Shown here: piece after piece, positions 43,966 to 52,658 of the stretch | Layout of the letters: each line of letters starts with the position of its first letter | How positions within the stretch are numbered: position 1 is the stretch's first letter | NCBI GenBank assembly: GCA_035546855.1 | Contig: DASZVY010000045.1 | Coordinates: 62,001-126,000 of the forward strand | Direction: 5' to 3' | Source: Nitrobacter sp035546855 | GTDB taxonomy: Bacteria; Pseudomonadota; Alphaproteobacteria; Rhizobiales; Xanthobacteraceae | DNA: 64,000 nucleotides | Position numbers and translations under genes: made by a program | Notes under the pieces: model-generated | Databases searched by the model: none | Seen by the model: the letters and a program-made list of their open reading frames with translations, nothing else | What the model was told of the DNA's origin: nothing

Positions 43966-44349
43966 TCAATACAGCGGGAATTCGGTCGGGCCGCCGCCAA
44001 GATCGGAGGGTGGGCTCATCGGCGCCCGGTCGAGCGGCCGATTCAGGTTCTGGTTGCCGAATGTCTGGCCGGGCGGATTGGCGTAGTCGGTGAACTTGCG
44101 GTCCCCGGGCAGCACTTCGGTACCGGCGTCGAGCCATGAGCGCTTCGAAATGTAAACCCGGGTGTGCGGGCCGGCCTGATAGGACACGTTCGGTCCGCGG
44201 TTGCCATACGTCACGCGGCCGCGCTTGTCGTACTTCAGCGAATCGGCCCGGGCGCTCCCAGCGCTCAACGCCACCGCCGTCACCGCCGCCAGCATCAGCG
44301 CATATCCTAGCGTGGCGGAGGTCATTGCAGCGGGCAATTTCAAGGTCAT
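43966..44349 (-). CDS. Small secreted protein, function unknown
   Basis: This 127-residue protein has a signal peptide (TLGYALMLAAVTAVALSAGSARA). The mature part is rich in Tyr, Asp, Asn and Pro: LKYDKRGRVTYGNRGPNVSYQAGPHTRVYISKRSWLDAG, then PPGQTFGNQNLNRPLD. No known domain is recognised. It is conserved-looking but unnamed, perhaps an outer-envelope or surface protein. The start at 44349 is the first ATG that leaves a complete signal peptide; an open frame continues to 44427. A terminator follows. Confidence 0.7.
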   Translation of the reverse strand: MTLKLPAAMTSATLGYALMLAAVTAVALSAGSARADSLKYDKRGRVTYGNRGPNVSYQAGPHTRVYISKRSWLDAGTEVLPGDRKFTDYANPPGQTFGNQNLNRPLDRAPMSPPSDLGGGPTEFPLY

Positions 44350-44480
44350 CACGTCCTCACGGGCATTCCTGATTGCAACCCTTGTACCGTCCGGCAGGCA
44401 GGGGCCACAAGGTCCATCCGGCCACACATGCGGAGAATAATGCGCCCGATCCCAAAATGTTGCATCAAATCAGGCGGCTG

Positions 44481-45278
44481 TCAGAGGCGTCCGCGCAGTT
44501 CGGGGGGCTGAGGACCGGTGACCCAGTCCGCGCGTGCTTTCAGGGAGCCAGCGGGCGCGCAGCGGCCGCGCCGAAGTTCGGCATGGGCAAACAATTCCGC
44601 CAGTTTCGGCTCGTTTCCTGAACTCAACAGGATCAGGCGGTCGAGGAGGCAGCCGATCGCGGCGCGCCGCTCCGGAAGGCCGGTCGCCCGGCATGACCAG
44701 CCGCTGAGGCGCAGATTGCCGTTGTCGAGGTTTTTCAGAAATCCAAGGCAGGGGTTGGCTTCGCCAGCGAGCGTCACAAGCCGGACCGGGCCGAACTTGC
44801 TGTCGATCAGACCCGCAGCCTCGACCGGCCGCACGCCTCCGGGGTCCATGCGTCCGGCGAGGTCGGCGATCGGCGGTTCGCTTGTCCGCTCTTCCGATCC
44901 GGGACGATAGATTTCAAGCTCCACGACCGGCTTGCCATCAGGCGCTTCGCTCCAGCGCAACACATCCTTCCGACCGCCTCCGGGGTGCCGAAGAATCTCG
45001 TAAGTCTCTGTTTTTAATGAGGGATCGACCTTTGTAACGGCGAATGCCGGCGATGAGCGCGAGGCCACGCTCCAGTTTGCTCTCGTGATCGGGGTGTCAT
45101 CCGCGCCGGGAGAAAGGGCGGCGAACAGCTTGATGCCGACAATGGCAATGAGAGCCAGCACGCCTATGTAGGCCAGAAGGCGCCCGATCACCGCGGTGCA
45201 TTCATCGGCAAATGAACGAAGCGCCGGATGGATTTCGGCTGGTCGCAAACTCGGACGATAGGCCCACATTGGTCGCAT
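44481..45278 (-). CDS. Conserved membrane-anchored protein, function unknown
   Basis: This 265-residue protein has one N-terminal membrane helix (VIGRLLAYIGVLALIAIVGIKLFAAL, about 30-55) after a positively charged short cytoplasmic segment. A large soluble periplasmic part follows, with three or four Cys residues (NPCLGF, SCRAT, GCLLDRL, RCAPAG). I do not recognise a family. The Cys pattern suggests disulfides. The start could be 45278 or 45269. It is divergent from asd. Confidence 0.65.
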   Translation of the reverse strand: MRPMWAYRPSLRPAEIHPALRSFADECTAVIGRLLAYIGVLALIAIVGIKLFAALSPGADDTPITRANWSVASRSSPAFAVTKVDPSLKTETYEILRHPGGGRKDVLRWSEAPDGKPVVELEIYRPGSEERTSEPPIADLAGRMDPGGVRPVEAAGLIDSKFGPVRLVTLAGEANPCLGFLKNLDNGNLRLSGWSCRATGLPERRAAIGCLLDRLILLSSGNEPKLAELFAHAELRRGRCAPAGSLKARADWVTGPQPPELRGRL

Positions 45279-45396
45279 CGGGGATCCGGGAACCTCGGGG
45301 TCGGACGTTGTCTTGATGGCGTTTCTCGCATAGAAGCGCTCGCTCTCTCCTTTCTTCGCCTTGGAAGGGGAGGGATTTTTCTTCGGAGAGTGAACG

Positions 45397-46431
45397 ATGG
45401 GTTACAAAGTCGCGCTGGTCGGAGCGACCGGCAATGTCGGGCGGGAAATGCTCAACATTCTGGACGAGCGGAAATTTCCCGCGGACGAAGTGGTGGCGCT
45501 TGCGTCACGCCGCAGCCTCGGCACCGAAGTCTCGTTCGGCGACAAAACCCTGAAAGTCAAAGCGCTCGATTCCTACGATTTTTCCGACGTCGATATCTGC
45601 CTGATGTCGGCTGGCGGCGAGACGTCGAAGGAGTGGTCGCCGAAGATCGGTGCGGCGGGCGCTGTCGTGATCGATAACTCGTCGGCATGGCGATATGATT
45701 CCGACGTGCCGCTGATCGTGCCGGAGGTCAACGCCGACGCGGTCGCCGGCTTCACCAGGAAGAACATCATCGCCAACCCGAACTGCTCGACGGCGCAGCT
45801 CGTCGTGGCGTTGAAGCCGCTGCATGATCGGGCCACCATCAAGCGCGTGGTGGTTTCGACCTATCAGTCGGTGTCGGGCGCCGGCAAGGAGGCGATGGAC
45901 GAATTGTTCGCGCAGACCAAGGCGGTCTACACGGCCAGCGACGTCGTGACCAAGAAATTTCCGAAGCGCATCGCCTTCAATGTGATCCCGCACATCGATG
46001 TCTTCATGGAAGACGGCTACACCAAGGAAGAATGGAAGATGGTGGCCGAGACCAAGAAGATTCTCGATCCCAAGATCAAACTGACCGCGACCTGCGTGCG
46101 CGTGCCGGTCTTCATCGGCCATTCGGAAGCGGTCAACATCGAGTTCGAGAAACCGATTTCGCCGGACGAGGCGCGCGACATCCTGCGCAACGCGCCGGGC
46201 TGCCTCGTGATCGACAAGCGCGAGCCCGGCGGTTACGTCACGCCGTATGAATCGGCGGGCGAGGACGCCACCTACATCAGCCGCATCCGCGAGGACGCGA
46301 CCGTCGAGAACGGTCTCGTGCTGTGGTGCGTGTCCGATAACCTGCGCAAGGGCGCGGCGCTCAATGCGGTGCAGATCGCCGAGTGCCTGGTCAATCGCAA
46401 GCTGATCAGCGCCAAGAAGAAAGCGGCGTAA
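45397..46431 (+). CDS. asd: Aspartate-semialdehyde dehydrogenase
   Basis: This 344-residue enzyme reduces aspartyl-4-phosphate with NADPH to aspartate semialdehyde, feeding lysine, threonine, methionine and diaminopimelate. The signatures GATGNVGREML (nucleotide site), ANPNCSTAQL with the catalytic Cys, and QSVSGAGKEAMDEL are present; the HIDVF and VPVFIGHSEAVNIE regions carry the substrate-binding residues. Length is normal. A good SD (ggagag) precedes the ATG. It stands upstream of two membrane-protein genes. Confidence 0.97.
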   Translation: MGYKVALVGATGNVGREMLNILDERKFPADEVVALASRRSLGTEVSFGDKTLKVKALDSYDFSDVDICLMSAGGETSKEWSPKIGAAGAVVIDNSSAWRYDSDVPLIVPEVNADAVAGFTRKNIIANPNCSTAQLVVALKPLHDRATIKRVVVSTYQSVSGAGKEAMDELFAQTKAVYTASDVVTKKFPKRIAFNVIPHIDVFMEDGYTKEEWKMVAETKKILDPKIKLTATCVRVPVFIGHSEAVNIEFEKPISPDEARDILRNAPGCLVIDKREPGGYVTPYESAGEDATYISRIREDATVENGLVLWCVSDNLRKGAALNAVQIAECLVNRKLISAKKKAA

Positions 46432-46437
46432 CACGCC

Positions 46438-46998
46438 ATGACGGAAACGGCTCGCGAGACCGGTTTGCCGGTGTCTCGCGGGACCGTGATGTGGCCGACG
46501 CTGACTGCGATTGGCTGCCTGTTCGGGTTCGGATGTGCGGCGTCCTATCTTGTATTTCTGGGTCTGCCGTTTCTGCTCGCCGGTGTTGTCGCTGCTGTCG
46601 TGGCGGCCGCCATGGCCGCGGTATCTCTCCGGCGACGGCGTCGTCTCCGCGCGGTGTCCTACCTCGTCCTGCCCGGTGTCGTCGTTGCATCCGTGATCGC
46701 TCCGCAAGGCGTGCTCGGCGCTTTCGTGCGGGTCGGCCAATGCCTGCGGCTTCTGACCCATCTGCGCAGCTACGATGCGGAAATAGAGCGATCGACGCTG
46801 CCCGTCGGCTCGCGGTTCAAGGTGTTTGATTGGGGCGGCTTCGCTGGCTACAATACGTTCCTGATCTACGACGAGACTGGCGCGATCGAGAGGCCGCAGG
46901 CCAGAGCGTGGCGGGGCGCGGAGGATGGCGGCGTCAGCGCATCATGCGCGGGGCGCGTGGTTCGCCTGACCGGGCATTTCTACATCTGTGATACATAG
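46438..46998 (+). CDS. Membrane protein of unknown function
   Basis: This 186-residue protein has two or three helices (MWPTLTAIGCLFGFGCAASYLVFLGLPFLLAGVVAAVVAAAMAAV, then VSYLVLPGVVVASVIA). A soluble C-terminal part contains FKVFDWGGFAGYNTFLIYDETGAIE and two Cys residues (one in SASCAG, one in YICDT). I do not know the family. It begins 6 bases after the asd stop, so it is probably co-transcribed with asd. The RRRRRL segment between helices should stay in the cytosol. Confidence 0.7.
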   Translation: MTETARETGLPVSRGTVMWPTLTAIGCLFGFGCAASYLVFLGLPFLLAGVVAAVVAAAMAAVSLRRRRRLRAVSYLVLPGVVVASVIAPQGVLGAFVRVGQCLRLLTHLRSYDAEIERSTLPVGSRFKVFDWGGFAGYNTFLIYDETGAIERPQARAWRGAEDGGVSASCAGRVVRLTGHFYICDT

Positions 46999-47044
46999 GC
47001 GGTTCCGGCTGTTCATCTGACGATCCAATCACTGGAAATAGGAC

Positions 47045-47614
47045 ATGACCGAGACTCCGGCTCCGTATCGGCCCAACCCCGCCGCAAAGCGGGTCGAGCG
47101 TGCGTTCGAGACCGTGCTGTTCAACAGCCGCTGGCTGATGGCGCCGTTCTATCTCGGGCTCGTGGTCAGTCTTGCCGTGCTGCTCTACAAGTTCGTCGAG
47201 ATGCTGTGGGAGTTCATACTGCATGCGTCGCACGCGAAGGAATCCGATATCATTCTCGGCGTTCTCAGCCTGATCGACGTCTCGCTGACGGGCAATCTGA
47301 TCCTGATCGTGGTGTTCTCGGGCTACGAGAATTTCGTCTCGCGGATCGATCCCGGCGGCCATCCCGACTGGCCGGCCTGGATGACGAAGGTCGATTTCGC
47401 CGGGCTGAAACAGAAGCTGCTCGCGTCCATCGTGGCGATTTCAGCGATTCAGGTGCTGAAGGCCTTTATGAACCTCGACGGGGCCTTCGATCCCACGAAG
47501 ATGGGCTGGCTGGTCGGCATCCATCTGGTGTTCGTGGTCTCAGCGCTGATGCTCGCGCTGTCCGACCGCTGGGGCAGCGATCACGGCAACAGCGACGGCG
47601 GCGCCGCGCACTAA
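47045..47614 (+). CDS. UPF0114 / YqhA family membrane protein
   Basis: This 189-residue protein has the family pattern: FNSRWLMAPFYLGLVVSLAVLLYKF, then SLIDVSLTGNLILIVVFSGYENFVSRID (the signature, with S-G-Y-E-N-F), then LKQKLLASIVAISAIQVLKAF, and a fourth helix MGWLVGIHLVFVVSALMLALSD. Members are called YqhA or TIGR00645 proteins; function is unclear, perhaps ion transport or envelope homeostasis. It ends 17 bases before the convergent carbonic anhydrase stop. Confidence 0.88.
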   Translation: MTETPAPYRPNPAAKRVERAFETVLFNSRWLMAPFYLGLVVSLAVLLYKFVEMLWEFILHASHAKESDIILGVLSLIDVSLTGNLILIVVFSGYENFVSRIDPGGHPDWPAWMTKVDFAGLKQKLLASIVAISAIQVLKAFMNLDGAFDPTKMGWLVGIHLVFVVSALMLALSDRWGSDHGNSDGGAAH

Positions 47615-47631
47615 ACGCCTGCGGCAAGTCC

Positions 47632-48282
47632 TCAGACGAGGCTGTTGTCCCTGACGCTCCGGAATTCCTTGGTTTCCCGGTCGAGCACGTACAGCGTTCC
47701 TTCGGCGACGCCGAAATAGGCGCCGTGCAGGTGCAGGTGCCCGCTCTCGACAGCCTTGCGAACGAAGGGGAAGGTCATCAGGTTCTCGATGCTGCGGAAG
47801 ACCGCCGCCTTCTCGATCCGGGTGGCAAAGTCCTTCATGGTTTCCCGGTCGCGCTGCTCGACGACCTCGCCCGGCTTGACGAACATGGCCATCCACTTGC
47901 CGATGAAATCACCCGGTGAAAGCGGAGCGGCCTTGTTGATGAAGGCGCTGATGCCGCCGCATTGCGCGTGGCCCAGGATCACGATGTTCTTCACTTTGAG
48001 GACTTGCACCGCGAACTCCAGCGCCGCGGAAACGCCGTGGGCGTTGGCATCGGGCTGATAGACCGGAACCAGGTTGGCGATGTTGCGCACCACGAACAGC
48101 TCGCCCGGGCCGGCATCGAAGATCGTCTCGGGCGCGACGCGCGAGTCGCAGCAGCCGATCACCATGGTCTCGGGGTGTTGGCCGCGTTCGGACAGCGTGT
48201 GATAGCGCGTCTGCTCGGCGGGCAGGCGCTGCTCTGCAAAGGTGCGATAGCCTGCGATGAGGTTTTTCGGGAAAGTCTTCAT
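47632..48282 (-). CDS. Beta-class carbonic anhydrase
   Basis: This 216-residue zinc enzyme interconverts CO2 and bicarbonate. The zinc ligands are in VIGCCDSRVAP (C45, with D46 and R48) and LGHAQCGG (H105, C108), the usual C-H-C set. The beta-CA core ELFVVRNIANLVPVYQPDANAHGVSAALEFAVQVLKVKNIVILGHAQCGG is intact. The start at 48282 is chosen; an open frame continues to 48360 (SD gaggtac upstream of the ATG). Bicarbonate supply may assist the CoA-carboxylating reactions nearby, but that is only inference. Confidence 0.95.
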   Translation of the reverse strand: MKTFPKNLIAGYRTFAEQRLPAEQTRYHTLSERGQHPETMVIGCCDSRVAPETIFDAGPGELFVVRNIANLVPVYQPDANAHGVSAALEFAVQVLKVKNIVILGHAQCGGISAFINKAAPLSPGDFIGKWMAMFVKPGEVVEQRDRETMKDFATRIEKAAVFRSIENLMTFPFVRKAVESGHLHLHGAYFGVAEGTLYVLDRETKEFRSVRDNSLV

Positions 48283-48401
48283 GTCGTACCTCCTCCGTTG
48301 CTGCCGCGTGGTGAAGCACAGCCGGCAGCACCGAACAAGGCTTTCAGAGCCACCCGGCAAGTGCTATCGGCTGGGTTTCCGACATCCAGGGATATCATGT
48401 C

Positions 48402-49280
48402 ATGACCCGTCCGCGCCGCAGCCTCCTGTTCATGCCGGGCTCCAATTCACGGGCGCTGGAAAAGGCGCGCCATCTTCCGGCCGACGGCATCATTCTCGAT
48501 CTGGAGGATTCCGTCGCACCGGACGCCAAGGCTATGGCGCGCGAGCAAATCGCGCAAACCATCGCGGCAGGCGGCTTCGGGAAGCGTGAGATATTGATCC
48601 GCATCAACGCCCTGGACTCGCCGTGGTGGATCGACGATCTCGCGATGGCAGCCAAGGCGCAGCCCGACGGGATTCTGGTTCCCAAAATCTATGGGGCGGA
48701 CGATCTCGCAACCATCGACGGCAAACTGCGCGAGCATCGGGCGGACCCGTCGATCCGGGTCTGGGCCATGATCGAAACCGCCCGCGCCGTGCTGCATGCG
48801 GAGGAACTTGCGGCGGTGGCCCGTGAATCCGGCTCGCGGCTTGCGGGGTTTGTGTTCGGGCCGAACGACATCGCGCGGGAAACCCGGATTCGCATGATGC
48901 CGGGCCGCGCCGCGATGATTCCGATGATCACGCATTGTATCCTTGCGACCCGTCTGCATGGCCTCGAGATTCTCGATGGGCCATACAGCGACTTCAGCAA
49001 TGTCGAAGGCTTCTCGCTGGAATGCGCGCAAGCGCGCGATCTTGGCTTCGACGGCAAGACGCTGATTCATCCGAGCCAGATCGAGGCGTGCAACGCAATC
49101 TTTACGCCGCCGGCCGAGGAAGTGGCGCAGGCCCGCAAGATCATCGCGGCGTTCGAGCGGCCGGAGAACGCCGCGCGCGGCGCCATCCAACTCGACGGGC
49201 AGATGGTGGAACGGCTGCACGCCGAAATGGCAAAGCGAACCATTGCGATCGCCGACGCCATTGCGGCGATGGCGGGATGA
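48402..49280 (+). CDS. HpcH/HpaI-family (CitE-like) CoA ester lyase
   Basis: This 292-residue TIM-barrel protein has RRSLLFMPGSNSRALEKA, the metal-binding ILDLEDSVAPDAK, LIRINALDSPWW, PKIYGADDL and IWAMIETARAV. The C-terminal region FVFGPNDIARET gives the second metal-binding Asp. It matches the citrate-lyase-beta/malyl-CoA-lyase-like group; possible activities are citramalyl-CoA, malyl-CoA or beta-methylmalyl-CoA cleavage, needed in acetate and propionate metabolism. Without a genome search I cannot choose. The start is ATG 48402. Confidence 0.87.
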   Translation: MTRPRRSLLFMPGSNSRALEKARHLPADGIILDLEDSVAPDAKAMAREQIAQTIAAGGFGKREILIRINALDSPWWIDDLAMAAKAQPDGILVPKIYGADDLATIDGKLREHRADPSIRVWAMIETARAVLHAEELAAVARESGSRLAGFVFGPNDIARETRIRMMPGRAAMIPMITHCILATRLHGLEILDGPYSDFSNVEGFSLECAQARDLGFDGKTLIHPSQIEACNAIFTPPAEEVAQARKIIAAFERPENAARGAIQLDGQMVERLHAEMAKRTIAIADAIAAMAG

Positions 49281-49304
49281 CGCTGTCGCTCTCGGTTCAA
49301 CGCC

Positions 49305-50114
49305 TCAGGACGCGCCGCCGAATCGTTCCGCGGCCCATGCATACAGGCTGCCGGTGACGGGGCGGTCGTTGCCGCGGCCCTTCGGCGAAATATGGAAGGC
49401 CGGGATATCGGCATCGGCAATCAGCGCGGAAAAATCCGACGGCTCGAAAAACAGATTCGGCCGGGCATGCACGGCATAAAACGTCTTTCGCGGCAGCGCC
49501 TCGCGCAATTGTCCGGCACGGCGTGCCAGTGCGGTCAGGGCGGGCGGTCCGAATATCGCCACGCGAACGTCGGCGATGCCGCGCGCCTTGCCGCGGGCTT
49601 TGCGCAACCGGAATGAGAGGCGGTGCCGCAGCGAAAGCCAATCCGGCGTCAAATCGTCCTGCGCGATCAATCGTTCGAACGCTGCAACGATCGGGCTGTC
49701 GGGCGGCAGATACAGCACGGAGTTGCCGATCTGCCGCGCTCTCTCCCAGGCGAAATAGGGCTTTTGCGGATCGATGGCGAGCGCGCGCAGCAGCAGCACA
49801 TCCGCGTCGAGCCAGAGCCCCTTGCCCTGCGCCAGCAATCGCATGCGGAAGAAGTCGCTGAATTGCACGGGCGTCCAACCCTGCCAGCTTCCATCCGGAG
49901 CGGAGGGCCGCAGCCGTTCGGCGAAGACGCGCGGCAGCACCGTTCCGGCATCGGCATTGACGACGCCGTCGGGCAGCGCGGCGACAGGCGTGAAGCTGTA
50001 GAGCGTGACGCGATGCCCCGCGGCAATCTGGGAGCGCAGGCAGACTTGTCTCAGCGCATCGAGCGGGCCGTCCCAGAAGGTGACGACGTCAGGCACCACG
50101 CGCGCCACCCCCAA
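49305..50114 (-). CDS. Glycosyltransferase with DXD motif (Gly_transf_sug type)
   Basis: This 269-residue protein has the N-terminal VVTFWDGPLDALRQVCLRSQIAAGHRVTLYSF and the metal/nucleotide-binding WLDADVLLL (about residues 103-111), the DXD motif of the galactosyltransferase-like sugar transferases. A QFSDFFRMRLL segment upstream of the DXD and the acidic end are also usual. Such enzymes add a sugar to lipopolysaccharide, capsule or a protein; there is no adjacent polysaccharide cluster. It is convergent with the lyase gene and close to leuD (16 bases). Confidence 0.82.
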   Translation of the reverse strand: MGVARVVPDVVTFWDGPLDALRQVCLRSQIAAGHRVTLYSFTPVAALPDGVVNADAGTVLPRVFAERLRPSAPDGSWQGWTPVQFSDFFRMRLLAQGKGLWLDADVLLLRALAIDPQKPYFAWERARQIGNSVLYLPPDSPIVAAFERLIAQDDLTPDWLSLRHRLSFRLRKARGKARGIADVRVAIFGPPALTALARRAGQLREALPRKTFYAVHARPNLFFEPSDFSALIADADIPAFHISPKGRGNDRPVTGSLYAWAAERFGGAS

Positions 50115-50130
50115 GGCCGTGGAACGGGAA

Positions 50131-50736
50131 TCAGGCCCAGGCGCGCTCGCGCTTCAGCTTGTCCTCGTAGCGGTCGATCGAGGATTTCTTTTCCATCGTC
50201 AGGCCGATGTCGTCGAGGCCATTGAGCAGGCAGTGCTTGCGGAACGGGTCGATCTCGAATTTCACGGTGCCGCCATCCGGACCGCGGATTTCCTGACTGG
50301 CAAGATCGATGGTCAGCGTGGCGTTTGAGCCGCGGTCGGCATCGTCAAACAGCTTGTCGAGATCGTCCTGCGAGACGCGGATCGGCAGAATGCCGTTCTT
50401 GAAACAGTTGTTGTAGAAAATGTCGCCGAACGAAGTCGAGATCACGCAGCGGATGCCGAAGTCGAGCAGCGCCCACGGCGCATGTTCGCGCGACGAGCCG
50501 CAGCCGAAATTGTCGCCGGCAACCAGGATCTTGGCATTGCGATAGGCCGGCTTGTTGAGGATGAAGTCGGGGTTCTCCGAGCCGTCATCGTTGTAGCGCT
50601 GCTCCGAGAACAGACCCTTGCCGAGGCCGGTGCGCTTGATCGTCTTCAGGTACTGCTTCGGGATGATCATGTCGGTGTCGACATTGATGATCTTCAGCGG
50701 CGCCGCGACGCCTTCCAGCGTGGTGAATTTGTCCAT
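50131..50736 (-). CDS. leuD: 3-isopropylmalate dehydratase small subunit
   Basis: This 201-residue subunit (with LeuC) isomerises 2-isopropylmalate to 3-isopropylmalate. Features: DKFTTLEGVAAPLKIINVDTDMIIPKQYLKTI, GDNFGCGSSREHAPWAL (the signature), and FKNGILPI. The frame is open to 50790 but the ATG at 50736 is the family start. LeuC is encoded 7 kb away at 57632 on the same strand, so the two subunits are not in one operon. Confidence 0.97.
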   Translation of the reverse strand: MDKFTTLEGVAAPLKIINVDTDMIIPKQYLKTIKRTGLGKGLFSEQRYNDDGSENPDFILNKPAYRNAKILVAGDNFGCGSSREHAPWALLDFGIRCVISTSFGDIFYNNCFKNGILPIRVSQDDLDKLFDDADRGSNATLTIDLASQEIRGPDGGTVKFEIDPFRKHCLLNGLDDIGLTMEKKSSIDRYEDKLKRERAWA

Positions 50737-50807
50737 GGCAGGGTTCCTCGTGAGAGGTCGTTTTCTAGCCCGATCCCGGCCCCGATCCAAGCGTCATTTG
50801 CGCGGGT

Positions 50808-51209
50808 CTAACCCTCGGCTTTCGCCTCGATCGCCGCCATGTCGGCGTCGGACAGGCCGAAATGATGCCCGATCTCGTGGATCAGCACATGGCTGACGAT
50901 ATGGCCCAGGGTCTCGTCGTGTTCGGCCCAGTAATCGAGGATGGGGCGGCGATAAAGCCAGATCAGGTTCGGCAGCCGGGCGATGTCGCTGTCGCTCTGG
51001 AAGGGCAGGCCTGTGCCCTGAAACAGGCCGAGCAGGTCGAATTCGCTCTCGGCGTTCATCTCGTCGAGGACCTCGGCGGTCGGAAAATCCTCGACGCGGA
51101 TGATGAGGTCGTCGCACAGGCTGCGGAAATGGTCCGGCAGGCGCGCGAACGCCTCGTGCGCCATGGTTTCCATTTCAGCCAGCGACGGGGCCTTGGCGGA
51201 CGTCCACAT
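50808..51209 (-). CDS. Zincin-like metallopeptidase family protein (PF06262 type)
   Basis: This 133-residue protein has the metalloprotease motif VLIHEIGHHFGLSD (HExxH with the next His), a typical gluzincin-like zinc site, after IWLYRRPILDYWAEHDETLGHIVSHVLIHE. The acidic N-terminal half (FPTAEVLDEMNAESEFDLLG) is also usual in this group. There is no signal peptide. The substrate is unknown. It stands 71 bases upstream of leuD on the same strand but probably is transcribed separately. Confidence 0.85.
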   Translation of the reverse strand: MWTSAKAPSLAEMETMAHEAFARLPDHFRSLCDDLIIRVEDFPTAEVLDEMNAESEFDLLGLFQGTGLPFQSDSDIARLPNLIWLYRRPILDYWAEHDETLGHIVSHVLIHEIGHHFGLSDADMAAIEAKAEG

Positions 51210-51336
51210 GGCTCGTTTCTAGCGCGGGGCTTGGATCGGTGACACCGCTTTTTCGCGGCCGGAGCTGCCCTATGGTTGACGTGGCCGTGACAATCGGAGA
51301 CCGTCCGGCACAGACAGGGATAACCGGGGCAGCGCG

Positions 51337-51657
51337 ATGAGCGTCAGGATGATAGCAGCGGGGCTGGCAGCGGCGGCAATCTTGCTGCTGCCCGGTACAA
51401 TGCTCTCCGCGAGCGGCGCGCAGGCACAGTCCGCCGCGCGGAGCACGGATCATGCGTTGCCGTCCGATATGTCGGCCCAGATTCGCAAGCGCCGTCCGCG
51501 CGTGCGTATCTACCGCGAGGACGAACGCGGAGTTTACCCAAGCTACAATCCCGGCCCGGGCGCCGTGCGCGACTGCACCGCGACCTATGTGCAGGAATTC
51601 CGGCCGAGCGGAACGGTGATCGTTCCCCGCATGAACTGCTACTGGCGGCGCGGCTAG
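51337..51657 (+). CDS. Small secreted Arg/Tyr-rich protein
   Basis: This 106-residue protein has a signal peptide (AAGLAAAAILLLPGTMLSASGAQAQS) and a mature part with RKRRPRVRIYREDERGVYPSYNPGPGAVRDCTATYVQEF, ending in PRMNCYWRRG. It holds two Cys. It is the first of four small secreted basic proteins in a row (51337, 51794, 52169, 52659). No domain is known to me. Confidence 0.65.
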   Translation: MSVRMIAAGLAAAAILLLPGTMLSASGAQAQSAARSTDHALPSDMSAQIRKRRPRVRIYREDERGVYPSYNPGPGAVRDCTATYVQEFRPSGTVIVPRMNCYWRRG

Positions 51658-51793
51658 ATCCTCGGCGCGTTCGCGCTTCGCGCCCGGCGCATTCACGCCG
51701 CATTCACGTGATGGCTTCTAGTCTTTGAGTTCGATCGGGAACAATTTCCTGTCATGCGCCGTTGTGTCACAATTGGACTCAAGGAGAAGCCGG

Positions 51794-52033
51794 ATGAACG
51801 TGAAGAAGTTATTGGGATTGGCTGCTGTCGGTGCATTTCTGATCGCCGTGTCGCCAGCAGAGCGGGCGCAAGCGGCGCCGGTCAATCCCGGGGTGGCCGC
51901 GACCGTGCAGGGCGGGGCTGCGAGGATGACGACCGAGGTGCGTTGGCGTCATCATCATTATTGGCACCGCCATTGGCATCCCCGTCGTCACTGGCATCCC
52001 CATTACTGGCACCGTCGCCACTGGCACCGCTGA
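51794..52033 (+). CDS. Small secreted His/Trp-rich protein
   Basis: This 79-residue protein has a signal peptide (KLLGLAAVGAFLIAVSPAERAQA) and a C-terminus almost entirely of His, Trp and Arg (RWRHHHYWHRHWHPRRHWHPHYW). The many His-Trp pairs suggest metal or nucleic-acid binding, but no assignment exists. A strong SD (aaggag) lies at 51781 and a terminator follows at 52061. Confidence 0.75.
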   Translation: MNVKKLLGLAAVGAFLIAVSPAERAQAAPVNPGVAATVQGGAARMTTEVRWRHHHYWHRHWHPRRHWHPHYWHRRHWHR

Positions 52034-52060
52034 GGGAGCCGATATCATCGACGATAGTGA

Positions 52061-52090
52061 ACAGGCTCGCGCGATGCGGGCCTGTTTTTT
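52061..52090 (+). terminator. Terminator after the His/Trp-rich gene
   Basis: ACAGGC (52061-52066), a GC-rich loop region and GCCTGT (52080-52085) are followed by TTTTTT on the + strand, 28 bases after the stop. Confidence 0.85.
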
Positions 52091-52168
52091 GCGAGGACGG
52101 CATCGTAGCATGGCCGGCGTGTCGCGACGCGTGACACCGGCATCCTCCGGCCTGGGGAGAAAACCGTC

Positions 52169-52462
52169 ATGAAGGTATTCATCGGAGCGGGTCTTGTGGC
52201 GGCCGCGATTTGTGCCGGCACGATCGGGATTTCATCTGCCGCCCGGGCGCGGCAGGCCGGCGCCGAAACGTCGCATCACCGTATTTCGTCCGACGTGAGC
52301 GCGCGGCGGCGCATCCATCATGCGTATCGCCGTCATCGTCCGCGCGTCTATGTGCGGGGCCCCTATCGGCCCTATTACCGGCGGCCCACGTATTATGTGC
52401 CGCAGGGGCCGGCGCCGTTTTTTCCGTTCGGTTTCGGCTACGGACTCGATCCATCCTGGTGA
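52169..52462 (+). CDS. Small secreted Tyr/Arg/His-rich protein
   Basis: This 97-residue protein has a signal peptide (FIGAGLVAAAICAGTIGISSAARA). The mature part is RRRIHHAYRRHRPRVYVRGPYRPYYRR, then PTYYVPQGPAPFFPFGFGYG. It looks like a compact tyrosine/arginine surface or periplasmic peptide of the same style as the flanking genes. The role is unknown. A good SD (ggagaaa) precedes the ATG. Confidence 0.68.
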   Translation: MKVFIGAGLVAAAICAGTIGISSAARARQAGAETSHHRISSDVSARRRIHHAYRRHRPRVYVRGPYRPYYRRPTYYVPQGPAPFFPFGFGYGLDPSW

Positions 52463-52658
52463 GCGGCACGCGATTCACCGCGACGACGTGAAGTTCCCTG
52501 TGCGTGCCGCGCGCTATTGCCGCAGGATGCATTCATGAGGGGTTCACCTCGCCGAACCTAGCGTTGTTGTCGGGAGCGACAAGAACCGCGACGGCAGCAG
52601 GTCACCTGGAATGGCCGCGCATGCGCCACGCGCTGCTGTACGTGCCAGGGAGGTTTTC